Source of the DNA: an uncultured Bacilli bacterium | GTDB lineage: Bacteria; Bacillota_I; Bacilli_A; RF39; UBA660 | NCBI GenBank assembly: GCA_947601845.1 | Contig: CANQGH010000008.1 | Coordinates: 1-45,066, forward strand | Length of the DNA stretch: 45,066 bases | Direction: 5' to 3' | Shown here: in pieces, positions 34,189 to 42,425 of the stretch | Layout: each line of letters starts with the position of its first letter | Position numbering within the stretch: the stretch's first letter is position 1 | Notes under the pieces: generated by a model | Databases searched by the model: none | Seen by the model: the letters and a program-made list of their open reading frames with translations, nothing else | Told to the model about the DNA's origin: nothing | Made by a program: the position numbers and the translations under genes

Positions 34189-34228
34189 TGTATATATACA
34201 TTATATACAGATTATGTACAGCTGTCAA
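34189..34228 (-). promoter_or_regulatory. Perfect sigma-A promoter with palindromic operator
   Basis: On the minus strand TTGACA (complement of 34223-34228), exactly 17 nt, then TATAAT (complement of 34200-34205). TGTATATATACA (34189-34200), a perfect 12-bp palindrome, covers the start region and is a likely GntR operator. A full-consensus promoter suggests tight repression. Confidence 0.8.
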
Positions 34229-34261
34229 TATACAAAAAAATTATCAATTTGAATTAATCAA

Positions 34262-34294
34262 AGAAAAAGTAGACAATTTAAAAAGTCGTCTACC
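34262..34294 (-). terminator. Terminator of the sigma/anti-sigma unit
   Basis: GTAGAC (34270-34275) and GTCTAC (34289-34294) pair, with TTTTTCTTTG following on the minus strand. It lies about 100 nt past the anti-sigma gene stop. Confidence 0.75.
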
Positions 34295-34391
34295 TTTATT
34301 ATATCAGTTCATTACTGCAGTTAATTTCATCCAAAGTATTCAAATATTTACTTAATCTAGTTGTATCAATAAATATTATCCACCTTATTTT

Positions 34392-35117
34392 TTATCTTAA
34401 AATTGATACTAAATAATTAGAAATTTCTTGTTCTGTTATATTAGAAGTTTCAATATTAAAATTGTAATCATTATAACTAAATGTAGCATAAAAATTTTCT
34501 TCATATTTGTAAATTTTTAAATCTGTACCATTTATAATTGTGATTTTGCTATTATCTTCACTAAAATAATAATCTCTTAATGGTTGTTGATCTTTGGAAT
34601 ATTTAATTTCAATATTTCTATCATTACCATCTGTAATAAGCATTATATAATTTGCTATTACATCATATTCTTTACTATCTTTATCTCTTCTAGTATAAAC
34701 AATAAAGTTTTTAGTTTGAGTTAAATCGCTAGGAATAATAAATAATTCTTTATCCAGATTAGAGTTTTCATTTGTTTTAAAAGGATAAGGTATATTTACA
34801 CCATTAACAGTTTTAATATCAATATCTAATCTTGCCATACCTACTTTTGATAAATCATTGATATTTAAAGTTATATTATTTTCTTTATCAATGTATGGTT
34901 TACTTTCAAGCAAATTATTACTATCACTTCTATAATTTAAAAATATAATTCCACTTATAACAACTAGCAAACATATTGGTGCTAAAGACCATTTTAATAA
35001 ACTATTTCCGCTTTTCATTTCTCTTCCTCTTTCTATTTTTTTAATTATTTCCTCATAATTGTTTGTTGGGTTAAAATCTTGTTCTATTGCATTTTTTAAC
35101 CTTTCTTTGTTAGTCAT
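34392..35117 (-). CDS. Probable membrane anti-sigma factor
   Basis: The 241-aa protein has a cytoplasmic N-terminal part (about 1-37), one transmembrane helix (WSLAPICLLVVISGIIFL, about 43-61) and an external domain of about 180 residues rich in beta strands. This topology, together with an 8-nt overlap with the sigma gene upstream, marks it as the likely anti-sigma partner that holds the sigma factor at the membrane. The external domain has no recognised family. The ATG at 35117 is preferred over an upstream TTG. Confidence 0.7.
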   Translation of the reverse strand: MTNKERLKNAIEQDFNPTNNYEEIIKKIERGREMKSGNSLLKWSLAPICLLVVISGIIFLNYRSDSNNLLESKPYIDKENNITLNINDLSKVGMARLDIDIKTVNGVNIPYPFKTNENSNLDKELFIIPSDLTQTKNFIVYTRRDKDSKEYDVIANYIMLITDGNDRNIEIKYSKDQQPLRDYYFSEDNSKITIINGTDLKIYKYEENFYATFSYNDYNFNIETSNITEQEISNYLVSILR

Positions 35118-35661
35118 TAGAAATACCCCCATTTCCAAATTTTTCCTGTAATTCCCTTAATGTCCTATAGATTAAATTTTTTATATACGATTCACTAACT
35201 TTCAATTCTTTGGATATTTCTTTAAGTGAGAACTCTAGTCTGTAATATAAGTAAAATACTTTAGGAATATCCTGATTTTTTTTACTCTTAATATAATTCC
35301 ATATAGTAAGCCAGTTGTCTTTTTGAATAACCAAATTTTCAATATTTATTTTATCTTCTAACAAATCAATTAACTCTATATCTTTATCATTTTTTTCAAA
35401 TATAGATATCGTCTTTATTTTTTGAAGCAAAGTATAATGTTTTTTTATTTTGTTATTAGCAATGCCAATAAGATAATTTTTAACATTATTATTTTTTAAT
35501 TCCTTTTTATTTATAATGTTCCATAATTCTAAATAAGTTTCTTGGATAATGTCGTTTGTATCATTTACATTATGACATTTTATAATTACATATTTAAGTA
35601 AATCTAAATGAGTTTTATCGTATATATCATTAAACTTATATAGGTTGGATTGACTAGTCAT
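35110..35661 (-). CDS. ECF-type RNA polymerase sigma factor
   Basis: The 183-aa protein has a region 2 core with DTNDIIQETYLELWN and LIGIANNKIKKHY, and region 4 with LEFSLKEISKELKVSESYIKNLIYRTLRELQEKF, an HTH for the -35 element. Region 3 is missing, as in ECF sigmas. AGGTG is spaced 6 nt from the ATG at 35661. A TGAAAC-type sequence lies about 50 nt upstream (35700-35710), reminiscent of an ECF -35, so autoregulation is possible, though no classical -10 is seen. The membrane anti-sigma follows. Confidence 0.85.
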   Translation of the reverse strand: MTSQSNLYKFNDIYDKTHLDLLKYVIIKCHNVNDTNDIIQETYLELWNIINKKELKNNNVKNYLIGIANNKIKKHYTLLQKIKTISIFEKNDKDIELIDLLEDKINIENLVIQKDNWLTIWNYIKSKKNQDIPKVFYLYYRLEFSLKEISKELKVSESYIKNLIYRTLRELQEKFGNGGISND

Positions 35662-35790
35662 ATTCATCACCTACAATATAATAATCCCAATTTTTTCAAA
35701 AAAAGTTTCAAAAATTTACAAAAATTTATTTTTATATTTAATCTAAAAAAGCAAATTAAAAATAATTTACTCGTAATTTATTATTATAAT

Positions 35791-36630
35791 TTATTTTAAA
35801 TCTAATGCTCCTTTAGGGCATTCCCGAATACATTTACCACATAAAATACATTCTGTTCCATTTTTTCTTTTTCTTGAATCATTTAACATATCAACATTCA
35901 TTGGGCAAATTTTTATACATTTTTGGCAACTAATACATTTGTTATGATTACATTTAATTCTTAAATATGAAAAGTAACTAGCAGGTTTTAAGAATATTGT
36001 AATCGGACAAATATACTTGCAAAAGGCTCTATTATCTTTTAATACAAATGCTAATATTATTCCTAAAACATAATAAATAACATTACCTATTATAAAAGAC
36101 CAAAACATTATATTCTCTATATTATCAACTTTAAAAATAAACATGGCTGATACAAATGATAAGGATAATAAAAAAACTATATATCTAATCCACCCCAATT
36201 TCTTTCTGTTATACTTTGGAGATTTGTAAGGCAATAAATCCAATATCATAGCTGTCCAACAAGCATACCCACACCAACCTCTACCAAAGAATAAGGGTCC
36301 ACATATTTTGGCAACAAAATAATGTATCGTTGCGGCCTCAAATACCCCTAAAAATAGATAGTACCAAAATCCCTCAATTTGCATATTTTCTCTACATATA
36401 ATTCCCAAATAAACAAGCATATAAAGTCCCACACTTAATTGAACAAAATTTCTGGCATATTTCACTTTATGTGCCATTAAATAAATTCCCGTTGAAACAC
36501 AAAGGCCTATATAATTAAAATTTAATAAATAAAATAAATTATTGGTTGTTGCAAATAGATATATAGCAACAACTTCAAAAATTATCATCATTATTATTAC
36601 TATTTTGTTATCTTTAATCCATTTAAACAT
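35791..36630 (-). CDS. Polyferredoxin-type membrane protein (NapH/NosR-like)
   Basis: The 279-aa protein has five or six helices, with cysteine motifs facing the cytoplasm: GRGWCGYACW (about 115-124), FCKYICP (about 205-211), and two classical 4Fe-4S motifs CISCQKCIKICP and CILCGKCIRECP at the C-terminus. Such proteins pass electrons between the quinone pool and cytoplasmic or exported redox partners, for instance in NapH or RnfB-like systems. No reductase gene is nearby, so the partner is unknown. It stands alone between the sigma gene and a terminator. Confidence 0.85.
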   Translation of the reverse strand: MFKWIKDNKIVIIMMIIFEVVAIYLFATTNNLFYLLNFNYIGLCVSTGIYLMAHKVKYARNFVQLSVGLYMLVYLGIICRENMQIEGFWYYLFLGVFEAATIHYFVAKICGPLFFGRGWCGYACWTAMILDLLPYKSPKYNRKKLGWIRYIVFLLSLSFVSAMFIFKVDNIENIMFWSFIIGNVIYYVLGIILAFVLKDNRAFCKYICPITIFLKPASYFSYLRIKCNHNKCISCQKCIKICPMNVDMLNDSRKRKNGTECILCGKCIRECPKGALDLK

Positions 36631-36682
36631 ACTCTAACATCTCTTACAAATTACTATTTTTCTTACTAAGTATTATAACATG

Positions 36683-36710
36683 AAAAAAGCAAACTTTATA
36701 TATCGTTTGC
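36683..36710 (-). terminator. Terminator of the HTH/beta-helix unit
   Basis: GCAAAC (36689-36694) and GTTTGC (36705-36710) pair around a 10-nt loop and are followed by TTTTTT on the minus strand. Confidence 0.8.
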
Positions 36711-36723
36711 CATTTATTTTCTT

Positions 36724-37611
36724 TTAATTGTTTACTTCTATATTGCCACAATTATTTTCTATTTTTAAGGTAACATCAGATTTATTATAATTATTTTTAA
36801 CTTTTACTTTTCCTAAATCGGTTTTGGCATCAATAAATAATTCATTTGTATTACCTATTTCTATATCGCCATAAGCATCTTTAATATAAGAATCTTTTTT
36901 TAAATTAATATTGTTAAGTTTTATATCTCCACAATCATTTTCAAGATAAAGATAATTATCAACTGATTTAATCTTTATATCTCCATAACTATTTTTTGCT
37001 GTTACATCAACTGTACTCGAAATTACAACATCTCCACATTCTTCGTTTATAGTTAATACATTAGCTTTTTCTATTTCTATATCTCCATAATTATTATCTA
37101 CTTTAACAATATTACCACCAAGTATTTTAACATCTCCGCACTCTTCTTCAACTTCAATATTAGCATTTAAAAATTCATCGATTGAAATATTACCATAATC
37201 ATTTTTTATATCAATATTTCCATTAAAATCTTCTGGCAAATATATTTCTATCTTAGCTGATTTTTGATTAAAACAAAATCCTACGCAATTTCTTTCACTT
37301 GTTTTAATATTTAAAGTATCAAGATTATTTTCAACATCAGTATAATCTTTTTCACCGTAAATTATAGCCTTAATATTTCCAGTATCAGACCTTTTTACAA
37401 AAATTTCACTTGTAGCAGCATCTATTATAATATTATCAAATTTTTCTTCATAAGTCTTATCTAATATTAATTCATTACTATTTTGTAAGCCTATTCTAAA
37501 ACCTTTAAATTTAAATTCACCTCGTAAAAGATCAACGAAAAATATTGAGAGTACTACCATAATAATAGACAATAAAATAATTAAAGTTATAATCCATTTC
37601 TTATTTTTCAT
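36724..37611 (-). CDS. DUF4097-type beta-helix membrane-anchored protein
   Basis: The 295-aa protein has an N-terminal anchor (about 6-29) and an external region that becomes a ladder of roughly 18-residue rungs from residue 137 on. Each rung has a G-[DNK]-[IV]-x-[IV] turn preceded by Tyr or Cys: Y139, C158, Y175, C192, Y209, C227, Y247, then L266, and C288. Beta strands with a regular Gly turn are typical of DUF4097/DUF2807-type beta-helices, which are often controlled by an adjacent HTH-membrane regulator. The gene overlaps that regulator's end by 11 nt and has AAGGAG 9 nt before the ATG. The function is unknown; an adhesion or stress-sensing role is possible. Confidence 0.75.
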   Translation of the reverse strand: MKNKKWIITLIILLSIIMVVLSIFFVDLLRGEFKFKGFRIGLQNSNELILDKTYEEKFDNIIIDAATSEIFVKRSDTGNIKAIIYGEKDYTDVENNLDTLNIKTSERNCVGFCFNQKSAKIEIYLPEDFNGNIDIKNDYGNISIDEFLNANIEVEEECGDVKILGGNIVKVDNNYGDIEIEKANVLTINEECGDVVISSTVDVTAKNSYGDIKIKSVDNYLYLENDCGDIKLNNINLKKDSYIKDAYGDIEIGNTNELFIDAKTDLGKVKVKNNYNKSDVTLKIENNCGNIEVNN

Positions 37612-38257
37612 CTTTATAACTCCTTAACATAAATATTAATTTTAATATTTCTTCAAACAAACCAAATATTACCCATATTATCCATGTTAAATGCCACGCC
37701 ATGGTTTTAAAACTAATAATTAAGTATATAATAGCAACTATTACTGCTACTACATCGGAAATTTGATTTTTTAATTTATCTGCTTCAGTTTCTTTAGGCG
37801 TTTTTATTTTTTTATACCTAATACATACATAAATTATTATACCGGTTGCTATTCCACAAATAAGTAAAAATATAGCAGATGCAACTATTGGATTCATATT
37901 CATAACTGGAATTGAAATCATTATCCATACAACTCCCAAAAAATATAATACAACGCTACTGGCTATTCCCTTAGCTTTTTTACTTGTCTTTAGTTTTTCT
38001 TCTTCTAAATCAATAACACATTCAGTATTTTGGGAAGATTCCTTTTCTTTTAATTCAATAAATAATTCCTTTGGAGTAATACCATATAATTCACACAAAG
38101 GAACAACCTTATCAAAATCAGGCATGCTTTGATCTGTTTCCCATTTGGAAATAGTTTGTCTAGTAACATTTAATTTTTCTGCAACTTCCTCTTGAGATAA
38201 TTTTTTATCTCTTCTTAGCTTAAATAATCTTTCACCTAAATTATTCACTTTCCTCAC
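37601..38257 (-). CDS. XRE-type HTH regulator with membrane tail
   Basis: The 218-aa protein has an N-terminal XRE helix-turn-helix (about 5-60; LSQEEVAEKLNVTRQTISKWE), a linker, and four hydrophobic segments in the C-terminal half. It is thus a DNA-binding regulator tied to the membrane. It directly precedes the beta-helix gene and overlaps it. The start could be GTG at 38257 or GTG at 38248; both are near a GAGGTGAGG site. An inverted repeat 9+9 lies in its promoter at 38283-38329, a likely binding site for itself. Confidence 0.8.
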   Translation of the reverse strand: MRKVNNLGERLFKLRRDKKLSQEEVAEKLNVTRQTISKWETDQSMPDFDKVVPLCELYGITPKELFIELKEKESSQNTECVIDLEEEKLKTSKKAKGIASSVVLYFLGVVWIMISIPVMNMNPIVASAIFLLICGIATGIIIYVCIRYKKIKTPKETEADKLKNQISDVVAVIVAIIYLIISFKTMAWHLTWIIWVIFGLFEEILKLIFMLRSYKDEK

Positions 38258-38282
38258 CTCACACCTAAAATTATATATTTTA

Positions 38283-38329
38283 TTTTAGTTGCAATCTACC
38301 TGTTTAAGTTGGAAATTTGTCAACTAAAA
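38283..38329. promoter_or_regulatory. Inverted repeat over the regulator promoter
   Basis: TTTTAGTTG (38283-38291) and CAACTAAAA (38321-38329) are perfect 9-nt arms. On the minus strand the first contains the start of a TTGACA -35. A -10 is not clear (TAGATT at 19 nt). Probably an operator of the HTH protein. Confidence 0.5.
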
Positions 38330-38396
38330 TTAACATTTTAATAAATATATCATGAAAAAAACAAACTATTTCTAGTGTACTCATATAAATTATAAT

Positions 38397-39548
38397 TTAA
38401 TTAGCAAATATTTTTTTAAATATATTTGCTACAAAATCATTATCGTTCATTTTGCTTTCTAAATACTTATTGAAATTATTTTGATTGATTCCATCATAAA
38501 CTATATCTTTAAAATTAGGATACAATTCTTTAATTTGTTTTCTACTTACTGTATAGGTATTACCACTAAAATTAAAAGTAATTTGTTCTACATTATCTAT
38601 TAAAGCAAATATTGATATAGAGTTATATAATAATGATTTTTCTAAATAATGATTCTCATTAACATACCAATCAGTAATATGGTAGTCGATTGTTAAGCCA
38701 AGATTTACAGAATCAATCTCAAAAACATAACCATACTCGGCAAGTGGTAAATTATCAATTAAATGACTATCATTACTATTGTTACCGACATATTGATTTT
38801 TATATTGGATTATGTTTTCAATTCCTGATTTGTTTCTATTAAATGGAGTTATTGGTATATTATCTTCCGTGTACTTTTTTTGGGTATCGATTATATAATA
38901 CTCATTTTTAGTATTTCTGTTTATTCTATATACATTATAAAATGGTGCTTTATAAATAATCATAGTATCCCCAGTTTCTTTTAAATAAGAAAATCTTGGA
39001 GCCACTTTATTTACAACTACATTAGAATAATCAAGAACAAGTAGTAATATGAAGCCTATCACAAAGTAACCTATGCCTACCAATAATTTTTTTAAAACCG
39101 TTTTGTCCCTTTTTATATTAACAAAGCCAAAAGTAGATATAAATAAACCCATTACAGAATGGATAGCTCCCCAACTACTATCAGTAGGATAAATGGTAAA
39201 GGCAATAAAAATTAAACCCAAACCAAAGAACATAATCATTTCATAGATTAATTTATTTTTTTTAGACATTTTTTTATTAGAATAATCTATTGTATCAATA
39301 ATATTTTGTTCTAATTTTTCTTGATATTCTTTTTCTTTAACTTTTTCACCGCTTAATAAATCATTAACCGTTATTTTTAAAATTTTACATAAATCTAGCA
39401 TAACAGAGGCATCAGGTAATCCTTTGCCACATTCCCATTTAGATACGGCTTTATAAGTTATACCTAACATACTTGCAAGCTCTTCTTGAGTTAAATTTTG
39501 TTCTTTTCTACACATAGCAATAAATTTACCAATTTTTTCTTGATTCAT
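38397..39548 (-). CDS. XRE-type HTH membrane protein with external domain
   Basis: The 383-aa protein has an N-terminal XRE helix-turn-helix (about 8-60; LTQEELASMLGITYKAVSKWECGKGLPD), three hydrophobic segments at about 100-185 and an unrecognised C-terminal domain of about 190 residues. It is a second membrane-linked regulator next to the beta-helix locus. The ATG at 39548 has AAGGAG 9 nt upstream; a frame extension to 39572 would need TTG. The C-terminal domain includes YYIIDTQKKYTED and a Tyr/Asn-rich strand pattern. Its signal and targets are unknown. Confidence 0.72.
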   Translation of the reverse strand: MNQEKIGKFIAMCRKEQNLTQEELASMLGITYKAVSKWECGKGLPDASVMLDLCKILKITVNDLLSGEKVKEKEYQEKLEQNIIDTIDYSNKKMSKKNKLIYEMIMFFGLGLIFIAFTIYPTDSSWGAIHSVMGLFISTFGFVNIKRDKTVLKKLLVGIGYFVIGFILLLVLDYSNVVVNKVAPRFSYLKETGDTMIIYKAPFYNVYRINRNTKNEYYIIDTQKKYTEDNIPITPFNRNKSGIENIIQYKNQYVGNNSNDSHLIDNLPLAEYGYVFEIDSVNLGLTIDYHITDWYVNENHYLEKSLLYNSISIFALIDNVEQITFNFSGNTYTVSRKQIKELYPNFKDIVYDGINQNNFNKYLESKMNDNDFVANIFKKIFAN

Positions 39549-39650
39549 ATTTTTTGCTCCTTTCGAAAACAACTATACAATATTAACACAAATTTCAACA
39601 CCTACAGTTAGTAGAGTTATGTAATTTTACTCACACAAATGTAATTTGTA

Positions 39651-39950
39651 TTATTTTTTATTTGATAGCTCTTTGCAAGTATCAATAACTATTTCTTTTA
39701 AAAATTCTTGATTATCTATATCATCTACTAAATACATGGGTTTAGCACCATCATAAGGTATAGATTCTTGCATATTGTATTTTTTATTACTATCTACTAT
39801 CTTAACAAGTAATCTATCATCATATATACCACCAAATAAAATATTATTGTAATAAAGTAAATATTCTCCCATCATTGATTTACAAGTAATGTTATCTAAT
39901 AAATTTAATTGTTCCAATACAAAATCCCTATATTCTTTTGTTGTAGCCAT
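39651..39950 (-). CDS. TfoX N-terminal domain protein
   Basis: The 99-aa protein is a single TfoX_N domain: YRDFVLEQLNLLDNITCKSMMGEYLLYYNNILFGGIYDDRLLVKI covers its start (given in part), with Gly and Met at the usual positions. In Gammaproteobacteria TfoX controls competence, but stand-alone TfoX_N proteins in Firmicutes have no known role. It seems to be a separate unit ahead of a small membrane gene. Length fits the domain exactly. Confidence 0.82.
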   Translation of the reverse strand: MATTKEYRDFVLEQLNLLDNITCKSMMGEYLLYYNNILFGGIYDDRLLVKIVDSNKKYNMQESIPYDGAKPMYLVDDIDNQEFLKEIVIDTCKELSNKK

Positions 39951-39973
39951 TATATCAACTCACTTTCAAATTA

Positions 39974-40408
39974 TTATTTATCGCTCTTTTTATTTTTTAA
40001 TAATAAAACTATTCCTACTATTATAAGTATAATACTAGGTAATAAAAATTCTAAACTCCTTACTATAATATATACATAAAAAGGAGCAGACGGATAATTG
40101 GAATAATAAGTTATCCAATCAAGATTTAAGATTACAATAAATCCTAAAATTAAAAGTAAAGATACAAAGAATAAAATTAAACTTATTATTTTTTTAATAC
40201 CTATTTTTTCCTTTTTTATCTTTTTACTAATTATATAAATCAATGATAATAAAATATAAGTTATAAAGCAAAATATAAAAAGTAAATAAGTAAATGTCGT
40301 AAATGTTGGGGTAGTTCCAAAATGGTATAAGCTAAATGTTTCAGCAAATATAAATGTTATTATTAAAGATAAAATAATAGTTCCTATTATAGTTAATGTT
40401 TTTTTCAT
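39974..40408 (-). CDS. Small four-helix membrane protein of unknown function
   Basis: The 144-aa protein has four hydrophobic helices and a Lys-rich loop KKIKKEKIGIKK in the middle, followed by a long final helix and KNKKSDK. No family is recognised. The ATG at 40408 has GGAG 6 nt upstream; an open frame extends to 40486 without a ribosome site. It is the first gene of the block right after the tRNA-Met terminator and lies 23 nt before the TfoX_N gene, so it could be in the same operon. Confidence 0.6.
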   Translation of the reverse strand: MKKTLTIIGTIILSLIITFIFAETFSLYHFGTTPTFTTFTYLLFIFCFITYILLSLIYIISKKIKKEKIGIKKIISLILFFVSLLLILGFIVILNLDWITYYSNYPSAPFYVYIIVRSLEFLLPSIILIIVGIVLLLKNKKSDK

Positions 40409-40470
40409 AATTTCTCCATTTCTACAAATTACATTTGTTTCACTAATATTATAGCATTTTTTATCTAATA

Positions 40471-40493
40471 AAAAAACTAGATACACGATCTAG
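40471..40493 (-). terminator. Terminator of tRNA-Met
   Basis: CTAGAT (40477-40482) and ATCTAG (40488-40493) form a 6-bp stem with a 5-nt loop, and Ts follow on the minus strand. A nearly identical copy lies at 32164-32187. Confidence 0.8.
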
Positions 40494-40506
40494 TAATAAT
40501 TATTAT

Positions 40507-40583
40507 TGGTAGCGAGAGGGGGATTCGAACCCTCGACCCACCGGGTATGAACCGATTGCTCTAGCCAACTGAACTATCTCGCC
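40507..40583 (-). tRNA. tRNA-Met (CAT), elongator type
   Basis: The 77-nt gene includes an encoded CCA. Acceptor GGCGAGA pairs with TCTCGCT (a G-T at 1-72), with D-arm GTTC...GAGC, anticodon stem ATCGG/CCGGT with loop TTCATAC and anticodon CAT, variable GGGTC and T-arm with GTTCGAAT. It is close in pattern to the Bacillus elongator tRNA-Met and lacks the initiator features. Its terminator follows at 40471-40493. A decayed copy of the 3' end lies at 32199-32245. Confidence 0.92.
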
Positions 40584-40697
40584 ATAAGTGAACAATAAAA
40601 TAATAACATAATCATAATTTTTTGACAATACTTAAAATCAAAAAAATACTTAAATCATTTTTATATTGTTCTAATTTAACCTTTTTATACCTATACT

Positions 40698-41657
40698 CTA
40701 CCCATTAGATACATACTTTTCAATATTATAAATAGTAGTAGGCGTATTTTTAGTAAATAAATATTTACCATTACTATAAGTAATATCGCCAAAATACTTA
40801 GAAAACTCTTCATCAAATACTAGTTTAGTATCACATATCACATCATCACAAGTATTATCCATAACTTCATTGTATATACCTTTATTAGTAATTAATCTTA
40901 TACCATGTACTTCGTTAGGGACCTCTTCAGATATCTGTAAATATTTAGTATGATCTATATCTAATAGATTATTATTATTACTTCTAAATACAACAAACAC
41001 ATCGCCTAAATAATCTTGTTTATTAAAAATAATCTCCGTATTATTATTTGTTAATAAATTAAAAGATGTAGGATAACCATAATTAGTGTAAACATTAATA
41101 TTTCCCTGGAAATCAATTAATAATTTATTAGAGTAAAGGCTCTCATCGAGTAATAGACTCTGAGAAGATACATCATAAAAGTATATATATTGATAATCAT
41201 TATTTAATTTATCTAAATTCATTATATCTTCTAAATAATACTTAAGATTCTCCTCTACATAAGGACTAATATTATTATCTTTAAGCGTATAAATATTATA
41301 TTCATTATCATAAACAAGGGCATTATTATTATAAAAACCTTTAATGCTTACTGAAGTAGTAATTATTTTACAATTATATCCATTATTAAATATAGAGTCA
41401 TATTTAACCTGATATACCTCACCACTATCGGTAAGCAAATATTTATCATCTAAATAAATAATAGATTCATTATTAGCAGGACAAGTAAAACTTGTCTTTT
41501 TTATATTATTATTATCTAGAAAATTGTTAAATTCATCAACAGTTATTTCTCCATGAAGCAAGGCATGTCCCCTATCGTAGTCATATTTAATCCACGCAAC
41601 GGATGCTAGTGAACAAATAATTAATATGTATATTATAAGTTTTATATTAAACTTCAT
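40698..41657 (-). CDS. Membrane-anchored protein of unknown function
   Basis: The 319-aa protein has a single N-terminal helix (about 5-22; LIIYILIICSLASVAWI) and a large external part with regularly spaced short beta strands such as ESIIYLDDKYLLTDSGEVYQV and KYLFTKNTPTTIYNI, perhaps a propeller-like repeat. No family is recognised, and no catalytic motif is seen. It follows the plsC-like gene by 14 nt, so it is probably expressed with it. The ATG at 41657 is preferred over upstream GTGs because GGTGGT lies just before it. Confidence 0.55.
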   Translation of the reverse strand: MKFNIKLIIYILIICSLASVAWIKYDYDRGHALLHGEITVDEFNNFLDNNNIKKTSFTCPANNESIIYLDDKYLLTDSGEVYQVKYDSIFNNGYNCKIITTSVSIKGFYNNNALVYDNEYNIYTLKDNNISPYVEENLKYYLEDIMNLDKLNNDYQYIYFYDVSSQSLLLDESLYSNKLLIDFQGNINVYTNYGYPTSFNLLTNNNTEIIFNKQDYLGDVFVVFRSNNNNLLDIDHTKYLQISEEVPNEVHGIRLITNKGIYNEVMDNTCDDVICDTKLVFDEEFSKYFGDITYSNGKYLFTKNTPTTIYNIEKYVSNG

Positions 41658-41671
41658 TTTTACCACCACTT

Positions 41672-42316
41672 CTAATTAGAATTGATTCTATGTTTTTTAT
41701 TTAGTTTTACCTTTTTTACTTGTCTATTTTCTAACATCTCTGCTTCTTGTTGGAGGCGCAATACTTCTTCCTTCCATAGCTCACGATAATATGAATACTT
41801 ACCGTTTTGATTAATAAACGGATTATTTTTATCAACGACTATAGGCATACCATAAACAATTCGTACTTTATGAAACAATCTTGGTTGTTCAATAAAAACA
41901 GGAATTATTGGTGATGCAGAATGATCAGCTATGAAAAAGGCTCCTGGCTTAATCCTAGATAATGTATCATTATTTATATCAGATAAAGTACCCTGAGGGA
42001 ATAAGAGAAAAGTTCGGTTTTCTTCTTGCATCATATATTCGCTAGCGTTCTTTAAAGCTAAAACAGGATTAGCTTTTCTATCTACAGGAACAACATCTAC
42101 ACTTCTTAATATAGTATTAATAACAGGGATATCAAAGCATTCTTGTTTAGCCATAATTCTTACTTGATTAAATCCTGCCCAAAATATGGGACCATCAAAG
42201 TCACTAGAATGGTTGGGGCATAATATGTATTTGCCATCAGATAAATCCGGTTTATTATATTCATGTATTCTAAATAAACATTTATACAAAACCAAGTTAC
42301 TAATCTTTTTTAACAT
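41672..42316 (-). CDS. plsC: 1-acyl-glycerol-3-phosphate acyltransferase, PlsC-like
   Basis: The 214-aa protein has the HX4D motif NHSSDFD (H36, D41), which is the catalytic pair, then VPVDR and FPQGTLS (106-112), the place of the usual FPEGTRS. The Glu of that motif is Gln108 here, and the Arg is Leu. GAFFIADHSASPIIPV matches motif IV. It should acylate lysophosphatidic acid on the inner membrane face; the changed motif may alter acceptor binding. The Lys-rich C-terminus (KVKLNKKH) may bind membrane. It starts its own unit upstream of the unknown anchored protein. Confidence 0.82.
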   Translation of the reverse strand: MLKKISNLVLYKCLFRIHEYNKPDLSDGKYILCPNHSSDFDGPIFWAGFNQVRIMAKQECFDIPVINTILRSVDVVPVDRKANPVLALKNASEYMMQEENRTFLLFPQGTLSDINNDTLSRIKPGAFFIADHSASPIIPVFIEQPRLFHKVRIVYGMPIVVDKNNPFINQNGKYSYYRELWKEEVLRLQQEAEMLENRQVKKVKLNKKHRINSN

Positions 42317-42425
42317 AATAATCCCCTCCTCTTCGCCTTATATTATAATATTTTTTAATCGATTACTCAATAAAAAAACAAAATATAGTTTTGAATATTT
42401 TATTTATGTGTTATAATTTAAATAT

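Noticed and set aside
36724-37611. The repeated beta-helix region taken as a DNA repeat or phase-variable tract
   Set aside because: The repeats are clear at protein level but differ in DNA sequence, so slippage is not expected.
38341-38390. Short ACTA/TAGT hairpin with Ts after the second HTH gene
   Set aside because: The 4-bp stem is too weak to claim as a terminator.
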